NCBI GenBank assembly: GCA_965248135.1
Contig: CBDFIN010000009.1
Coordinates: 186,001-250,000, forward strand
Source: SZUA-100 sp965248135
Lineage (GTDB): Bacteria; Pseudomonadota; Alphaproteobacteria; Rhizobiales; Rhizobiaceae
DNA length: 64,000 bases
Reading direction: 5' to 3'
The position numbers were made by a program, and so were the translations under genes. Shown here in pieces: positions 1 to 9,584 of the stretch. The notes beneath the pieces are model-generated. The model did not search any database. It had not been told where the DNA came from and saw nothing but the letters and a program-made list of their open reading frames with translations. How positions within the stretch are numbered: position 1 is the stretch's first letter; each line of letters opens with the position of its first letter.

Positions 1-273
1 TTCGTCATTGCGCTGGCGCAATAGATCGGCTGCACGCAACAGAATTCGGCCACGTTCGATACCGGGGCGTGCAGCCCAGTCCTGCTGTGCATCGACAGCA
101 GCGCCAATTGCTCCTTCGATGATTGTCGGTGTTGCCTGGTGAAGCCGGGCCACCACTTCACCGGTTGCGGCATAGCGGCTGACCATCTCGCTACCGCTTG
201 CATCTTCAACATAGGCGCCGGCGACGTGGTGGGATGCCTTGGGCTGAACATTGTAGGGGCAGGGGTCAGTCAT
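1..273 (-). CDS. betB: Betaine aldehyde dehydrogenase, N-terminal part (cut by window edge)
   Basis: The 91 visible codons are open from the ATG at 273 to the window edge, so the C-terminus is missing. The protein reads MTDPCPYNVQPKASHHVAGA and continues with an ATGEVVARLH stretch and a RGRILLRAADLLRQRNDE helix, which is the typical N-terminus of NAD-dependent betaine aldehyde dehydrogenases. These enzymes oxidise betaine aldehyde to the osmoprotectant glycine betaine. The catalytic Cys and Glu lie outside the window, so a related aldehyde dehydrogenase cannot be fully excluded. It is divergent from the lipoprotein gene that follows. Confidence 0.85.
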   Translation of the reverse strand, partial: MTDPCPYNVQPKASHHVAGAYVEDASGSEMVSRYAATGEVVARLHQATPTIIEGAIGAAVDAQQDWAARPGIERGRILLRAADLLRQRNDE

Positions 274-314
274 CAAAATTGTCCGAAAAAATAGAGTGAG
301 GTTTTGTGCAAAAA

Positions 315-333
315 GTGTAATATACTCTTACAC
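315..333. promoter_or_regulatory. Inverted repeat, possible operator
   Basis: GTGTAA and TTACAC form a perfect 6-bp inverted repeat around a 7-bp AT-rich spacer. It sits in the intergenic region between divergent betB and the OmpA-type lipoprotein gene, 42 bp upstream of the betB start. The size and place fit a site for a dimeric regulator (BetI controls betB in related bacteria), but the regulator is inferred, not seen. Confidence 0.35.
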
Positions 334-408
334 ATGCCTTAGTTTGACCACTAATCGCCTTAACACAAGAGCAAAATACGAAACCGCGCGTCGCAAAGAG
401 GTTTGATT

Positions 409-1074
409 ATGAAAAAGATCGCACTTGTAGCAACAATGCTGTCTTTTGCTATTGTAGGCTGTACGACTGATCCCTACACCGGCAAGCCAAAGGCTTCAAA
501 AACCGTCATAGGTGCAGGAACCGGCGCTGCTCTGGGTGCTTTGGGTGGGCTAATTGTTGGTAATTCAACCAAGGCAAGCAAACGAACCGCTATACTGGTA
601 GGTGCGGGTATCGGGGCGCTCGCGGGCGGTGGTATCGGGCTTTATATGGACAAGCAGGAACAACGGTTGCGTGAACAATTGCGTGATTCTGGCGTCAGCG
701 TAACTCGTAACGGCGATACCATCAGTCTCAACATGCCGAGCAATATTACCTTTGCAACTGATCAAAGCGCGGTTCGGCCCGAATTTCACAATGTGCTGAC
801 ATCTGTCGCTCATGTGTTGAAGGAGTATAACCGCACCATTGTCGACGTATTTGGCCACACCGACAGCGATGGGGCGGAAAGTTACAATCAGGATCTGTCC
901 CAACGCCGGGCAGTATCCGTGGCGCAATTCCTGATCAATCAGGGAACGGATTCCCGCCGCTACTATGTTCAAGGGCTAGGTGAAAGTCGGCCAATCGCCA
1001 GCAATGCAACTGCGGCAGGCAAGGCTGCAAACCGGCGGGTGGAAATCTCTATTGAACCGTTGCGGCAGTCATAA
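409..1074 (+). CDS. OmpA-family outer-membrane lipoprotein
   Basis: The 221-residue protein starts with a lipoprotein signal peptide (MKKIALVATMLSFAIVGC, lipidated Cys 18). A glycine-rich, zipper-like hydrophobic segment follows at about residues 35-80. The C-terminal OmpA-like peptidoglycan-binding domain spans about 105-218, with the hallmark GHTDSDG, LSQRRA and NRRVEI motifs. It should anchor the outer membrane to peptidoglycan, in the YiaD style. I chose the ATG at 409 over an in-frame TTG at 403 because GAGG at 398-401 is well spaced for it and the signal peptide then begins properly. Confidence 0.9.
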   Translation: MKKIALVATMLSFAIVGCTTDPYTGKPKASKTVIGAGTGAALGALGGLIVGNSTKASKRTAILVGAGIGALAGGGIGLYMDKQEQRLREQLRDSGVSVTRNGDTISLNMPSNITFATDQSAVRPEFHNVLTSVAHVLKEYNRTIVDVFGHTDSDGAESYNQDLSQRRAVSVAQFLINQGTDSRRYYVQGLGESRPIASNATAAGKAANRRVEISIEPLRQS

Positions 1075-1077
1075 ATA

Positions 1078-1479
1078 TTAAGGTTTGTCCGAGCGGTCGC
1101 CAGCATATTTGGGTAAATCGTCCTCCAGTTCGTAATAGTCACCTTTATCGGCCACGTAAATGTGGGAGGTGAGTTTAACGCCGCTTTTGTGGTTAAGAGA
1201 ACCGGCCAGAATAGAGGTATTTTCACTGTGTCCCGGCTTCCAGAACAACGATGACCCACAGTGCTTGCAAAAGCCGCGTCTGGCCTCTGGCGAGGCGTGA
1301 AACCAGGTGATATTATCCTGACCGTCGATGGTTAAATCATCGTCAGCTGCATTGGTGGCTGCGCAGAAATGGCCGGTTTGTTTGCGGCATTGATTGCAAT
1401 GGCAAGCGATAACGTCGCGCAAAGGACCGTCGACGCGAAAGCGGACGGCGCCGCAAAGGCAGGAACCACCTACGCTCAT
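1078..1479 (-). CDS. GFA-domain protein (glutathione-dependent formaldehyde-activating enzyme-like)
   Basis: The 133-residue protein has the cysteine pattern of the GFA/CENP-V zinc-binding fold: SCLCGAVRF near the N-terminus, CHCNQC at about residues 26-31 and CKHCGSSLFW at about 76-85. Family members bind zinc and include formaldehyde-glutathione adducting enzymes, but most are uncharacterised, so the substrate is unknown. The ATG at 1479 is preferred over one 15 bases upstream because a GGAAGG sequence precedes it. It lies 15 bases downstream of the DAHP synthase gene on the same strand and may be co-transcribed. Confidence 0.85.
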   Translation of the reverse strand: MSVGGSCLCGAVRFRVDGPLRDVIACHCNQCRKQTGHFCAATNAADDDLTIDGQDNITWFHASPEARRGFCKHCGSSLFWKPGHSENTSILAGSLNHKSGVKLTSHIYVADKGDYYELEDDLPKYAGDRSDKP

Positions 1480-1494
1480 GGTCTTTCCTTCCAA

Positions 1495-2874
1495 TCAGGC
1501 GCTGGCGGCGATAGTGTCACCACGCTGCAACTTGTCCTTGTCAAGTCGCTCGGCGATGAGGAAGGCCAGCTCAACCGACTGGTCCGCATTTAGCCGCGGG
1601 TCGCAATGGGTGTGATAGCGGTTAGACAGATCATCGTCAGAAATGGCGCGGGCGCCACCGGTGCATTCGGTGACGTCCTGGCCTGTCATTTCCACATGAA
1701 TTCCGCCGGCATAGGTTCCTTCCGCCTCGTGCACGTCGAAAAATGACGACACTTCGCCCAGTACCCGGTCAAACGGACGGGTTTTGAAACCGGCAGCCGA
1801 GATAGTATTTCCGTGCATCGGGTCGCAAGACCAGATAACGTTGCGACCCTCGCGCTCGACCGCCCGAATAAGAGCCGGCAGGTGATCACCCACTTTACCC
1901 TCGCCGAACCGGCAAATCAGGGTCAAACGGCCCGGCTCGTTTGCAGGATTGAGAATATCGATCAACTGCAAAATACCGTCCGGTGTTGTGGTCGGACCGC
2001 ATTTCATACCAATCGGGTTTTTGATCCCGCGGCAGAACTCCACATGGGCATGGTCCGCCTGGCGGGTGCGGTCACCGATCCACACCATATGACCGGAAGT
2101 CGCGTAATAGTCGCCGGAGGTTGAATCGGTTCGCGTCATCGCCTCTTCATAACCCAAAAGCAGTGCTTCGTGGGAAGTATAGATTTCCGTTTCACGTAAT
2201 TTGGAAGAACGCTCCGCATCGATGCCGATCGCCCGCATGAAACCGATTGTCTCGGTAATCCGGTCTGCAAGTTCTCTGTACCGCGCGGCCTGGGGTGAAT
2301 TTGATACAAAGCCAAGCGTCCATTTGTGCACATGTTCCAGATTGGCATAGCCGCCCTGGGCGAAAGCCCGCAGCAGATTGAGCGTGGCGGCAGATTGGCG
2401 ATAGGCCATGATCTGGCGTTCAGGATTAGGCTCGCGGCCATCCTTGTCAAAACCAATGGCGTTGATAATGTCACCGCGGTAGCTCGGCAAGGTCTTGTCA
2501 CCGCGGGTTTCGGTGTCGGAGGAACGCGGTTTGGCGAACTGCCCGGCGATCCTGCCGAGCTTGACCACCGGTCTTGAGCCGCCAAAGGTCAAAACGGCTG
2601 ACATTTGCAGTATCACCCGAAAAAAATCGCGAATGGTGTCGGCATTGTGTTCAGCAAAGCTCTCGGCACAATCGCCGCCCTGCAGCAGGAAGGCATCCCC
2701 TTGGGCAACCTTCGCCAATTGACGTTTTAGTGCCCGCGCCTCACCTGCAAATACCAATGGTGGAAAATTAGCCAGCCGAGCCTCGGCAGTTTCCAGAGCA
2801 GCCTTGTCGGCGTATTCAGGGATGTGCAAGGCGGGTTTGTTGCGCCAGGAGGAGGGGGTCCAATTGTTAGCCAT
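1495..2874 (-). CDS. Class II 3-deoxy-7-phosphoheptulonate (DAHP) synthase
   Basis: The protein has about 459 residues when started at the ATG of MANNWTPSSWR, which removes nine residues of a longer reading frame. It catalyses the first step of the shikimate pathway, joining phosphoenolpyruvate and erythrose 4-phosphate. Plant- and actinobacterial-type class II motifs are clear: LLQGGDCAESF near residue 65, a KLGRIAGQFAKPRS segment, and CDPMHGNT in the C-terminal half. Length and motifs match the single housekeeping DAHP synthase of many Hyphomicrobiales. It reads in the same direction as the GFA gene downstream. Confidence 0.95.
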   Translation of the reverse strand: MANNWTPSSWRNKPALHIPEYADKAALETAEARLANFPPLVFAGEARALKRQLAKVAQGDAFLLQGGDCAESFAEHNADTIRDFFRVILQMSAVLTFGGSRPVVKLGRIAGQFAKPRSSDTETRGDKTLPSYRGDIINAIGFDKDGREPNPERQIMAYRQSAATLNLLRAFAQGGYANLEHVHKWTLGFVSNSPQAARYRELADRITETIGFMRAIGIDAERSSKLRETEIYTSHEALLLGYEEAMTRTDSTSGDYYATSGHMVWIGDRTRQADHAHVEFCRGIKNPIGMKCGPTTTPDGILQLIDILNPANEPGRLTLICRFGEGKVGDHLPALIRAVEREGRNVIWSCDPMHGNTISAAGFKTRPFDRVLGEVSSFFDVHEAEGTYAGGIHVEMTGQDVTECTGGARAISDDDLSNRYHTHCDPRLNADQSVELAFLIAERLDKDKLQRGDTIAASA

Positions 2875-2974
2875 TTTCTGTTCCGATACCCAGTAGTACA
2901 ATTCAGCCTAATACCCTGTCACGATGCAGGCCATGGTGGCTATAAGCAAGTTAGTTGTGACAATCCAGCAAATA

Positions 2975-3619
2975 TTAGGCCGAATTTGATGCCGGCGCCA
3001 ACATGTCAAACAAAATACACTCGCTGCGAGAGACAGTGACCGGACGTGTATAGACCGGTGTGGTGCGGTCTTCGCGAATGCCAATATCGAAATTGTCGGT
3101 GGTGTCGACAAAATTGCGAAGGCCTTGCTCGCCGAATTTTCTAAGATACCCTTGCATCACCGCATCAAGATAGGATCGCAGAATGCGGCATTTCTCGGCC
3201 CCCTCAAACGCGCCAACCTGCTTGGCAGTGTAGACGCTCATTGGTGTTGTTGGCTCAACCAAGCTGGTAGCGCTCTCTTCCAGATCATCCCACTGGCCAT
3301 AGCCAATTTTGATGCGGTCATAGCGGCGCTCTCGCAGGTCCAATGCCGGCAGGTTAGCGATATGATCGACGACCACAAGACCGGTGATTTCACAATCATC
3401 GTCAGGTCGGATTGACAACAGGGCCACGTGGCCGAAGTGGTTTTTGGGCCGGGCCAGCCATTGCCTGCGCCAGCCCTTCAGTCTCGCCCGGGAAAACTGA
3501 TGATTTTCCTGCGCATGGGTCGCACGATTTACCAGCGAGCCGTAGCCGAAATAGGCGAATTGATCTTCATTCGGTCGGTGCGGCGCAGGCGACGGATTAG
3601 CGCTTGGAGATATTGACAT
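2975..3619 (-). CDS. Gamma-glutamylcyclotransferase family protein
   Basis: The 214-residue protein carries the family's N-terminal FAYFGYGSLVN signature at about residues 21-31 and a following basic WRRQWLARP segment. Members of the GGCT/AIG2/ChaC-like fold release 5-oxoproline from gamma-glutamyl compounds such as glutathione. The exact substrate cannot be read here. The start codon lies inside the 3' end of gltA (23-base overlap), so translation is probably coupled to citrate synthase. The last residues overlap no other gene. Confidence 0.8.
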   Translation of the reverse strand: MSISPSANPSPAPHRPNEDQFAYFGYGSLVNRATHAQENHQFSRARLKGWRRQWLARPKNHFGHVALLSIRPDDDCEITGLVVVDHIANLPALDLRERRYDRIKIGYGQWDDLEESATSLVEPTTPMSVYTAKQVGAFEGAEKCRILRSYLDAVMQGYLRKFGEQGLRNFVDTTDNFDIGIREDRTTPVYTRPVTVSRSECILFDMLAPASNSA

Positions 3620-4886
3620 AGTCCCGTGCGGTCTTGCCGGTATAGAGCTGGCGAGGGCGACCGATGCGCTGGTTCGGGTCTTCGATCATTTCCTTCCATT
3701 GCGCGATCCAGCCGACCGTGCGGGCGACCGAGAATAGCACGGTAAACATGCTTGTGGGGAAGCCAAGTGCTTTCAAAGTTATGCCGGAATAGAAATCAAT
3801 GTTTGGATAAAGACCCCTGTCGATGAAATAATCTTCGGTTAGTGCAATTCTTTCAAGTTCAAGCGCGATATCCAGGATAGGATCGTCCTTAATACCCAAT
3901 TCCGCCAGAACTTCGTGGGTCGTCTGCTGCATAATCTTGGCACGCGGATCGTAGTTTTTGTAAACCCGGTGACCGAAGCCCATCAGCCTGAACGGATCAT
4001 TTTTGTCCTTGGCGCGTTCGATGAATTCGGGAATTTTGTCCGGTGTGCCGATTTCCTGCAACATGTTGAGCGCTGCTTCATTGGCACCACCATGGGCCGG
4101 TCCCCAAAGACAAGCAATGCCGGCTGCAATGCAGGCGAACGGATTGGCACCCGATGAACCGGCCAGACGGACCGTCGAGGTCGAGGCGTTTTGTTCATGA
4201 TCGGCATGCAAGGTGAATATTCTGTCCATGGCGCGGGCAAGAACCGGATTAGGCTCATAGGGCTCGGAAGGAACCGCAAAACACATCTGAAGGAAGTTTG
4301 CCGCATAATCGAGCTCGTTGCGCGGATACATCATCGGCTGGCCGATGTGGTATTTATAGGCCATGGCAGCGATAGTCGGCATCTTGGCGATCATCCGCAA
4401 TGACGCAATCATGCGCTGCTGGGGATCGGTAATATCGGTTGAATCGTGATAGAACGCTGAAAGCGCACCAACCACCCCGACCATGATCGCCATCGGGTGC
4501 GCGTCACGGCGGAAGCCACCGAACAGCTTGGTCATCTGATCGTGAATCATCGTGTGGTAAGTGACCCGATGGTTGAAATCGAGCATTTCGGCGCTGCTTG
4601 GCAGTTCGCCGTATAGCAACAGATAGCAGGTTTCCAGGAAATTGCCGCGTTCGGCCAGTTGTTCGATCGGATAACCGCGATACAGCAATATGCCTTCAAC
4701 GCCGTCAATGAACGTGATTTTACTTTCACAGGCTGCGGTTGAAGTGAAGCCGGGGTCATAGGTGAAGCGGCGACTGTTTTTATACAATGCGCTGATATCA
4801 ATAACGTCAGGCCCCACGCTGGCGGAATAGACACCGAGCTCGTAGGATTCATTGTCAACTATTAGCGTCGCATTCTTGTCTGCCAT
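3597..4886 (-). CDS. gltA: Citrate synthase
   Basis: The 429-residue type II (hexameric-type) citrate synthase condenses acetyl-CoA and oxaloacetate in the TCA cycle. Recognisable features are the N-terminal FTYDPGFTSTAACES segment, WGPAHGGANEAAL around the first active-site histidine, and GFGHRVYKNYDPRA around the second, followed by the NIDFYSG catalytic-aspartate region. Length is typical. The gene order gltX-gltA on the minus strand with comEC on the other side of gltX is the usual arrangement in Hyphomicrobiales. Confidence 0.97.
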   Translation of the reverse strand: MADKNATLIVDNESYELGVYSASVGPDVIDISALYKNSRRFTYDPGFTSTAACESKITFIDGVEGILLYRGYPIEQLAERGNFLETCYLLLYGELPSSAEMLDFNHRVTYHTMIHDQMTKLFGGFRRDAHPMAIMVGVVGALSAFYHDSTDITDPQQRMIASLRMIAKMPTIAAMAYKYHIGQPMMYPRNELDYAANFLQMCFAVPSEPYEPNPVLARAMDRIFTLHADHEQNASTSTVRLAGSSGANPFACIAAGIACLWGPAHGGANEAALNMLQEIGTPDKIPEFIERAKDKNDPFRLMGFGHRVYKNYDPRAKIMQQTTHEVLAELGIKDDPILDIALELERIALTEDYFIDRGLYPNIDFYSGITLKALGFPTSMFTVLFSVARTVGWIAQWKEMIEDPNQRIGRPRQLYTGKTARDYVNISKR

Positions 4887-5054
4887 ATGTGAACCTCTAA
4901 TTATGGGTGTTTGTCGGCACTAATGCGCGTACGGCCATGCATTAGGGAGTGGGATTTTGCCGGTTTGCTGACGCCTTGCTAAACGATTTAGAGGCAAACA
5001 ACAAGTTAGCCCATAGAACTATGACGCTGCAATGGGTTGATATTCACGGAAAAT

Positions 5055-6515
5055 TCATTCCGACATCTGTTGAGAAATGCGTTCCAGGCATTCGTTTTTG
5101 CCCAAGACAGCCAGCACGTCGAACACGCCAGGCGAAGTTGTGCGTCCGGTAAGAGCTGCTCGCAACGGTTGGGCCACGGCGCCAAGTTTGAGTTCCTGCT
5201 GCTCGGTGAACACACGAACGGCGGCTTCGATATCAGCGATGTTCCAATTCGACAATTGTTCCAGCACCGGCTGCAATTTGGCAAGCACCTTTCGGCCCGC
5301 ACTATCGTTTTTTTCGAGCAACTTCAGTGCCTCATCATCAAGTTCGAGAGGTGCTTCCTCAAACAGGAAACGGGCGTTGCCGATCAATTCGACCAGTGTT
5401 TTGGCACGCTCTTTCAGCCCCGGCATGGCGGCCAGCAATTGTGAACGGCGGGTATCGTTCAACCGGGAGGCATAAAATTCACCACCTTCCATTTCATCAA
5501 TAGTGCTTTCGACTGCTGCAACCAGATCGTCATCTGCCGCTGCACGAATATAATGACCGTTCATGTTTTCCAGCTTGGTGAAATCAAATCGGGAGGCCGA
5601 TTTACCGATCGCCTTTAGCGAAAACAGTTTTATCATCTCACTGGTTGAAAAAAACTCTTCATCACCATGGGCCCAACCAAGCCGCGCCATATAGTTGCGC
5701 AATGCAGCCGGCAAATACCCTTTGGCCCGGTAGGCCTCGATACCCAGCGCACCATGGCGCTTTGAAAGCTTGGCGCCATCGGGTCCGTGGATCAGCGGAA
5801 TGTGGCTCATAACCGGCACACGCCAGCCCATGGCGTTGGAAATGACGGTTTGGCGGGCCGCATTGGTGAGATGATCGTCGCCACGAATGATGTGAGTGAC
5901 GTTCATGTCATGATCGTCGACCACTACCGCAAGCATATAGGTAGGTGTTCCGTCCGAACGCAACAGGATGAAATCATCGAGATCCTTGTTGGCGAAGCGC
6001 ACCAGACCCTGAACCTTGTCATCGACAAGCGTCTCACCTCCGGTTGGTGTTTTAATGCGAATAACCGATTGCGCACCTTGTGGTGCTTCCGCCGGATCGC
6101 GGTCACGCCAGCGGCCATCATAGCGCGGTGGCAGACCGGCAGTCTGGGCCTTTTCGCGCATATCGGCAAGTTCTTCCCTTGTGGCAAAACAACGATAGGC
6201 ATTGCCTTCGGCCAGCAATTGTTCCGCAACCTGTTGGTGACGGTTGGCGCGGGCAAACTGTGACACCGGCTCGCCGTCCCAGTTGAGGCCGAGCCAATGC
6301 AGACCATCAACTATCGCGTCGATGGCGGGCTGGGTAGAGCGGGCACGGTCAGTATCTTCAATGCGCAGCACCATGCGGCCGCCATGGGCGCGAGCATAGA
6401 GCCAGTTGAATAATGCCGTGCGCGCGCCACCGATATGGAGAAATCCGGTCGGTGAGGGGGCAAAGCGGGTGACGACTTCGGCGTGATTGCCGTCTGAGCT
6501 GGTGGCTTTGTTCAT
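5055..6515 (-). CDS. gltX: Glutamyl-tRNA synthetase
   Basis: The 486-residue class I aminoacyl-tRNA synthetase charges tRNA with glutamate, and in bacteria lacking GlnRS also mischarges tRNA-Gln. The HIGH-type motif appears as PTGFLHIGGARTALFNW near residue 20, and the KMSKS-type motif as AKLSKRHG near residue 255. The anticodon-binding C-terminal half is present and the length is normal. Alphaproteobacteria often carry two copies of this gene. Whether a second exists cannot be seen here. The upstream region is shared with divergent comEC. Confidence 0.96.
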   Translation of the reverse strand: MNKATSSDGNHAEVVTRFAPSPTGFLHIGGARTALFNWLYARAHGGRMVLRIEDTDRARSTQPAIDAIVDGLHWLGLNWDGEPVSQFARANRHQQVAEQLLAEGNAYRCFATREELADMREKAQTAGLPPRYDGRWRDRDPAEAPQGAQSVIRIKTPTGGETLVDDKVQGLVRFANKDLDDFILLRSDGTPTYMLAVVVDDHDMNVTHIIRGDDHLTNAARQTVISNAMGWRVPVMSHIPLIHGPDGAKLSKRHGALGIEAYRAKGYLPAALRNYMARLGWAHGDEEFFSTSEMIKLFSLKAIGKSASRFDFTKLENMNGHYIRAAADDDLVAAVESTIDEMEGGEFYASRLNDTRRSQLLAAMPGLKERAKTLVELIGNARFLFEEAPLELDDEALKLLEKNDSAGRKVLAKLQPVLEQLSNWNIADIEAAVRVFTEQQELKLGAVAQPLRAALTGRTTSPGVFDVLAVLGKNECLERISQQMSE

Positions 6516-6592
6516 GTGAAGGTCTATCCAGACTTGCCCTGCCAGATGAAGAGTATTGGCCGGGTGGGAGATTTTTGCGCTGATTTAGCATA

Positions 6593-8914
6593 GTGTGGCG
6601 TCGAAGCAAGAAAAGGATGGCGGAGCAGATGAGCGGGGGCAAAGAAGAGCACACCAAAGCTGACCCGGTTCCTTCGGTACTTGAAGAGGGCAGGTTTGGC
6701 GAGCCCGCTGACCCTAGAAACAATGCCGATCTCGAGTGGGCGTTTAAAGACCACAGTCTCACCCTGCGGCTTGTGCGGCTTGCGCCGCCAATTATCCGCC
6801 GAAAGGCATTCTCACTCAGCCATGGCATTGCCAGTTCGCTTCGCCATGAGGCTGACACGGGCACCGGGTTCCAAATGCTGGCAGTGGCTTTCGGGCTTGG
6901 CGCGCTTGGTTATTTTTCGCTGCCACGCGAACCGCTTTTGGTGGCCCTCTTGCTTGCCTTGGCCGCAACCATCTTTTTGGCGGCAAAAACCTATGGCAGT
7001 CGCACAGGCAATTTGATGCTGGTCGCGGCTTTCGTTTTTGGTGGCATGAGTGCAGGGAAAATCCGTACCGTGCAACTTGACACCGTGATGATTGAGCGGC
7101 CGGTGACGACCCGCATCGAAGGCATAGTCATGAACCGCGAAGTGCGGGCCAAGGGCCGGATACGATACACCATCAGGGTTTTGCGCCTTGAAAAGAAAAT
7201 GCGGTCGAGGCCCAATATAGTCAGGGCCTCGGCGGCGGCGAAATATCCACCAATTGAAATCGGCAACGGCATAAAGGGTCTTGTTCGCCTGCAGCCGCCA
7301 TCGGGACCGGCATATCCAGGAAGTTATGGTTTTGCCTTTCATTCCTGGTTTAAAAGCATTGGTGGCAGCGGTTTTTTCCTTGGCCCGGTAAATAATGTTG
7401 CAGCGCAGCTTGAATTACCGCTAACCGACAAGGCATCGATCCTGATTGCCAGCATGCGGGCCAATTTGGCGACGAGAATACGCGGTGCGCTTGATGGTGA
7501 AGCCGGCAGTCTGGCGGCAGCGCTGATTGTAGGTGATCGTAGCGGCATCAGCGACGATACAACAGAAGCGCTGCGGCGATCTGGTCTGGCACATATTCTG
7601 GCAATCTCGGGGCTGCACATGGCCCTGGTCACCGCGACGCTGATCTTCGTTATTCGCGGAATTCTGGCGCTGATGCCGGGGTTGGTGCTGCATTATCCGG
7701 TGCGCAAGTGGGCAGCAGCGGCTGCGATGGTCGCGGCGAGCATTTATCTGGTGATTTCGGGCGCCAGCATCGCCACCCAACGCGCCTGGATCATGATCAT
7801 GGTGATGCTGATCGCCATTCTGGCCGACCGTCGCGCATTGACCATGCGCAATGTGGCGCTGGCCGTGCTCTTTATCCTTGCCTGGCGGCCGGAATCGATC
7901 GTCAGTCCGGGTTTTCAAATGTCGTTTGCTGCCGTTGCCGCGTTGATTGCGGTATATGAAAGATGGTCGCGCTATCGGCGCGGTCGGCCCTACCGCCAAA
8001 GTGGCAACCGGCTGAATGGAGTAATTTCAAACGGGCTGAAGGCGCTTGTCGGACTTGCCGTCACTTCGATTGTCGCCGGTCTCGCCACCGGACTGTTTGC
8101 CGCCTACCATTTTCACCGGGTTGCACCACTTGGGCTGCTGGCCAATCTAGCCGCCATGCCGATTGTCTCCTTGGCGGTGATGCCGATGGCACTTGCCGCC
8201 ATGTTGGTGATGCCGTTCGGGCTTGATGTCTATCCGCTGTGGCTGATGGGCCTGGCGATTGATGGGGTGATTGGGGTGGCTTCCTATGTGATGGAACTTG
8301 GCCCGGCTGGAAACACCGGATTTATACCGCTTGCCAGTTTGCTGTTGGGTTCGCTGGCGCTGGTGCTGGTAACGCAATTGAAGTCACCGCTCCGTCTTGC
8401 CGGCCTGCCGGTTCTAGTGCTGGCGGCGGTGCTATATAGCGAACGTCAAATACCGCAAATCATGATAACGGAAAGTGGCAGGTCGGTCGGCATCATTGGC
8501 GAGAATGGTGATCTGGTGCTGTTAAAGCCGCGCCGGGAGAAGTTTGTTACATCGATCTGGAAAAAGGCGTTTGCGCCCGGCCAGATCGCGCAAGAGAAAA
8601 TCAACAAAGGCAGTTTGAGCAACCAAAATCCCTATCGTTGCGATCAGCTTGGATGCACAGCGGTAGTCAGGGGAAATACGGTTTTGGCCATCGTCAAAAG
8701 ACCGCAGGCATTCGAAGAAGATTGCCTGCGGGCCGATATCATTGTCACTCAAGTGAAAGCACCGGACTGGTGTAGCGGTCCGGCGCTGATCATCGGTCCG
8801 GATCGACTACGCGAATTCGGCTCCCACACAATAACCTTGCGATCAAATGGCAGCTTTAAAGTGGCGCAGGCGCACTCGGGCCCCTATCGGCCCTGGAACC
8901 GAAATCGGCGGTAA
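6593..8914 (+). CDS. comEC: ComEC/Rec2-family DNA-uptake channel protein
   Basis: The large integral membrane protein (up to 773 residues) is homologous to the channel that passes single-stranded DNA into the cytoplasm during natural transformation. A soluble N-terminus is followed by a DUF4131-like region and the competence domain, with the signature LRRSGLAHILAISGLHMALV at about residues 325-345. Several hydrophobic helices follow. The C-terminal 150 residues show no zinc-binding HxHxDH metallo-beta-lactamase motif, so this looks like the form with a reduced C-terminal domain. The start is uncertain: ATGs at 6617 and 6629 are alternatives. Confidence 0.9.
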   Translation: MWRRSKKRMAEQMSGGKEEHTKADPVPSVLEEGRFGEPADPRNNADLEWAFKDHSLTLRLVRLAPPIIRRKAFSLSHGIASSLRHEADTGTGFQMLAVAFGLGALGYFSLPREPLLVALLLALAATIFLAAKTYGSRTGNLMLVAAFVFGGMSAGKIRTVQLDTVMIERPVTTRIEGIVMNREVRAKGRIRYTIRVLRLEKKMRSRPNIVRASAAAKYPPIEIGNGIKGLVRLQPPSGPAYPGSYGFAFHSWFKSIGGSGFFLGPVNNVAAQLELPLTDKASILIASMRANLATRIRGALDGEAGSLAAALIVGDRSGISDDTTEALRRSGLAHILAISGLHMALVTATLIFVIRGILALMPGLVLHYPVRKWAAAAAMVAASIYLVISGASIATQRAWIMIMVMLIAILADRRALTMRNVALAVLFILAWRPESIVSPGFQMSFAAVAALIAVYERWSRYRRGRPYRQSGNRLNGVISNGLKALVGLAVTSIVAGLATGLFAAYHFHRVAPLGLLANLAAMPIVSLAVMPMALAAMLVMPFGLDVYPLWLMGLAIDGVIGVASYVMELGPAGNTGFIPLASLLLGSLALVLVTQLKSPLRLAGLPVLVLAAVLYSERQIPQIMITESGRSVGIIGENGDLVLLKPRREKFVTSIWKKAFAPGQIAQEKINKGSLSNQNPYRCDQLGCTAVVRGNTVLAIVKRPQAFEEDCLRADIIVTQVKAPDWCSGPALIIGPDRLREFGSHTITLRSNGSFKVAQAHSGPYRPWNRNRR

Positions 8915-8917
8915 TAG

Positions 8918-9403
8918 CTACTTCTTCGGCGGTCGGTTGATTTCAATATCGATGCTCGGTCGATTGATCACCTCCCGCAAGGCGAAACTGGAGGTCATTC
9001 GTGATACCCCCGGCATGGTCGAAAGCCATTCCTTGTGAACGCGCTCATAGTCGGCAAGATCGCGCGCTGCAACGCGCAATATATAGTCGCTGGTACCCGA
9101 CATCATATAGCAAATTAAAACATTCGGGCATTTTTTAACCGCCTCCTCGAAAGCGCTCAGATGCGCAACCGACTGGCCCTCAAGGGTCATGTAAACAATA
9201 ACGATTATCGGATGACCGAGCGCGCGTGAGGAAAGTCTGGCATGAAAACCGCGAATAATGCCGCTTTCCTCCAGTGCATCCATCCGACGGGAACAGGCCG
9301 AAGGCGAAAGCCCGGCCTTGTCGGCGAGCTTGACATTGGGAATGCGGGCATCCCGTTGCAGCTCACTCAAGATGGTGATATCAATCGCGTCAAGATCGAT
9401 CAT
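8918..9403 (-). CDS. Lrp/AsnC-family transcriptional regulator
   Basis: The 161-residue protein starts at MIDLDAIDITILSELQRDAR, the canonical N-terminal helix of Lrp-type regulators. A helix-turn-helix follows (LADKAGLSPSACSRRMDALE), then a RAM/AsnC ligand-binding beta-alpha domain. A 41-residue upstream extension of the frame is not family-like, and a GGAG sequence precedes the chosen start. It is divergent from the alanine dehydrogenase gene 181 bp away. In related bacteria this arrangement means alanine-responsive activation of ald, which is inferred here. It converges with comEC with only 3 bp between stops. Confidence 0.92.
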   Translation of the reverse strand: MIDLDAIDITILSELQRDARIPNVKLADKAGLSPSACSRRMDALEESGIIRGFHARLSSRALGHPIIVIVYMTLEGQSVAHLSAFEEAVKKCPNVLICYMMSGTSDYILRVAARDLADYERVHKEWLSTMPGVSRMTSSFALREVINRPSIDIEINRPPKK

Positions 9404-9584
9404 TGCAATTATTCTCCGGTTTCTTTGGGTGTTGAACAATAATATTAGAAGAAATGCGAAATTGGAAGCGCAGAATGCAAAGACTCTCGGACGTGAGTTT
9501 GGTATTATATGATGAGATTGCCGCATGATGCATGTTCGCCGGGGCGGTAGTTTTAATGATCAATAGCAGTTGGGAGGCAAGCCG

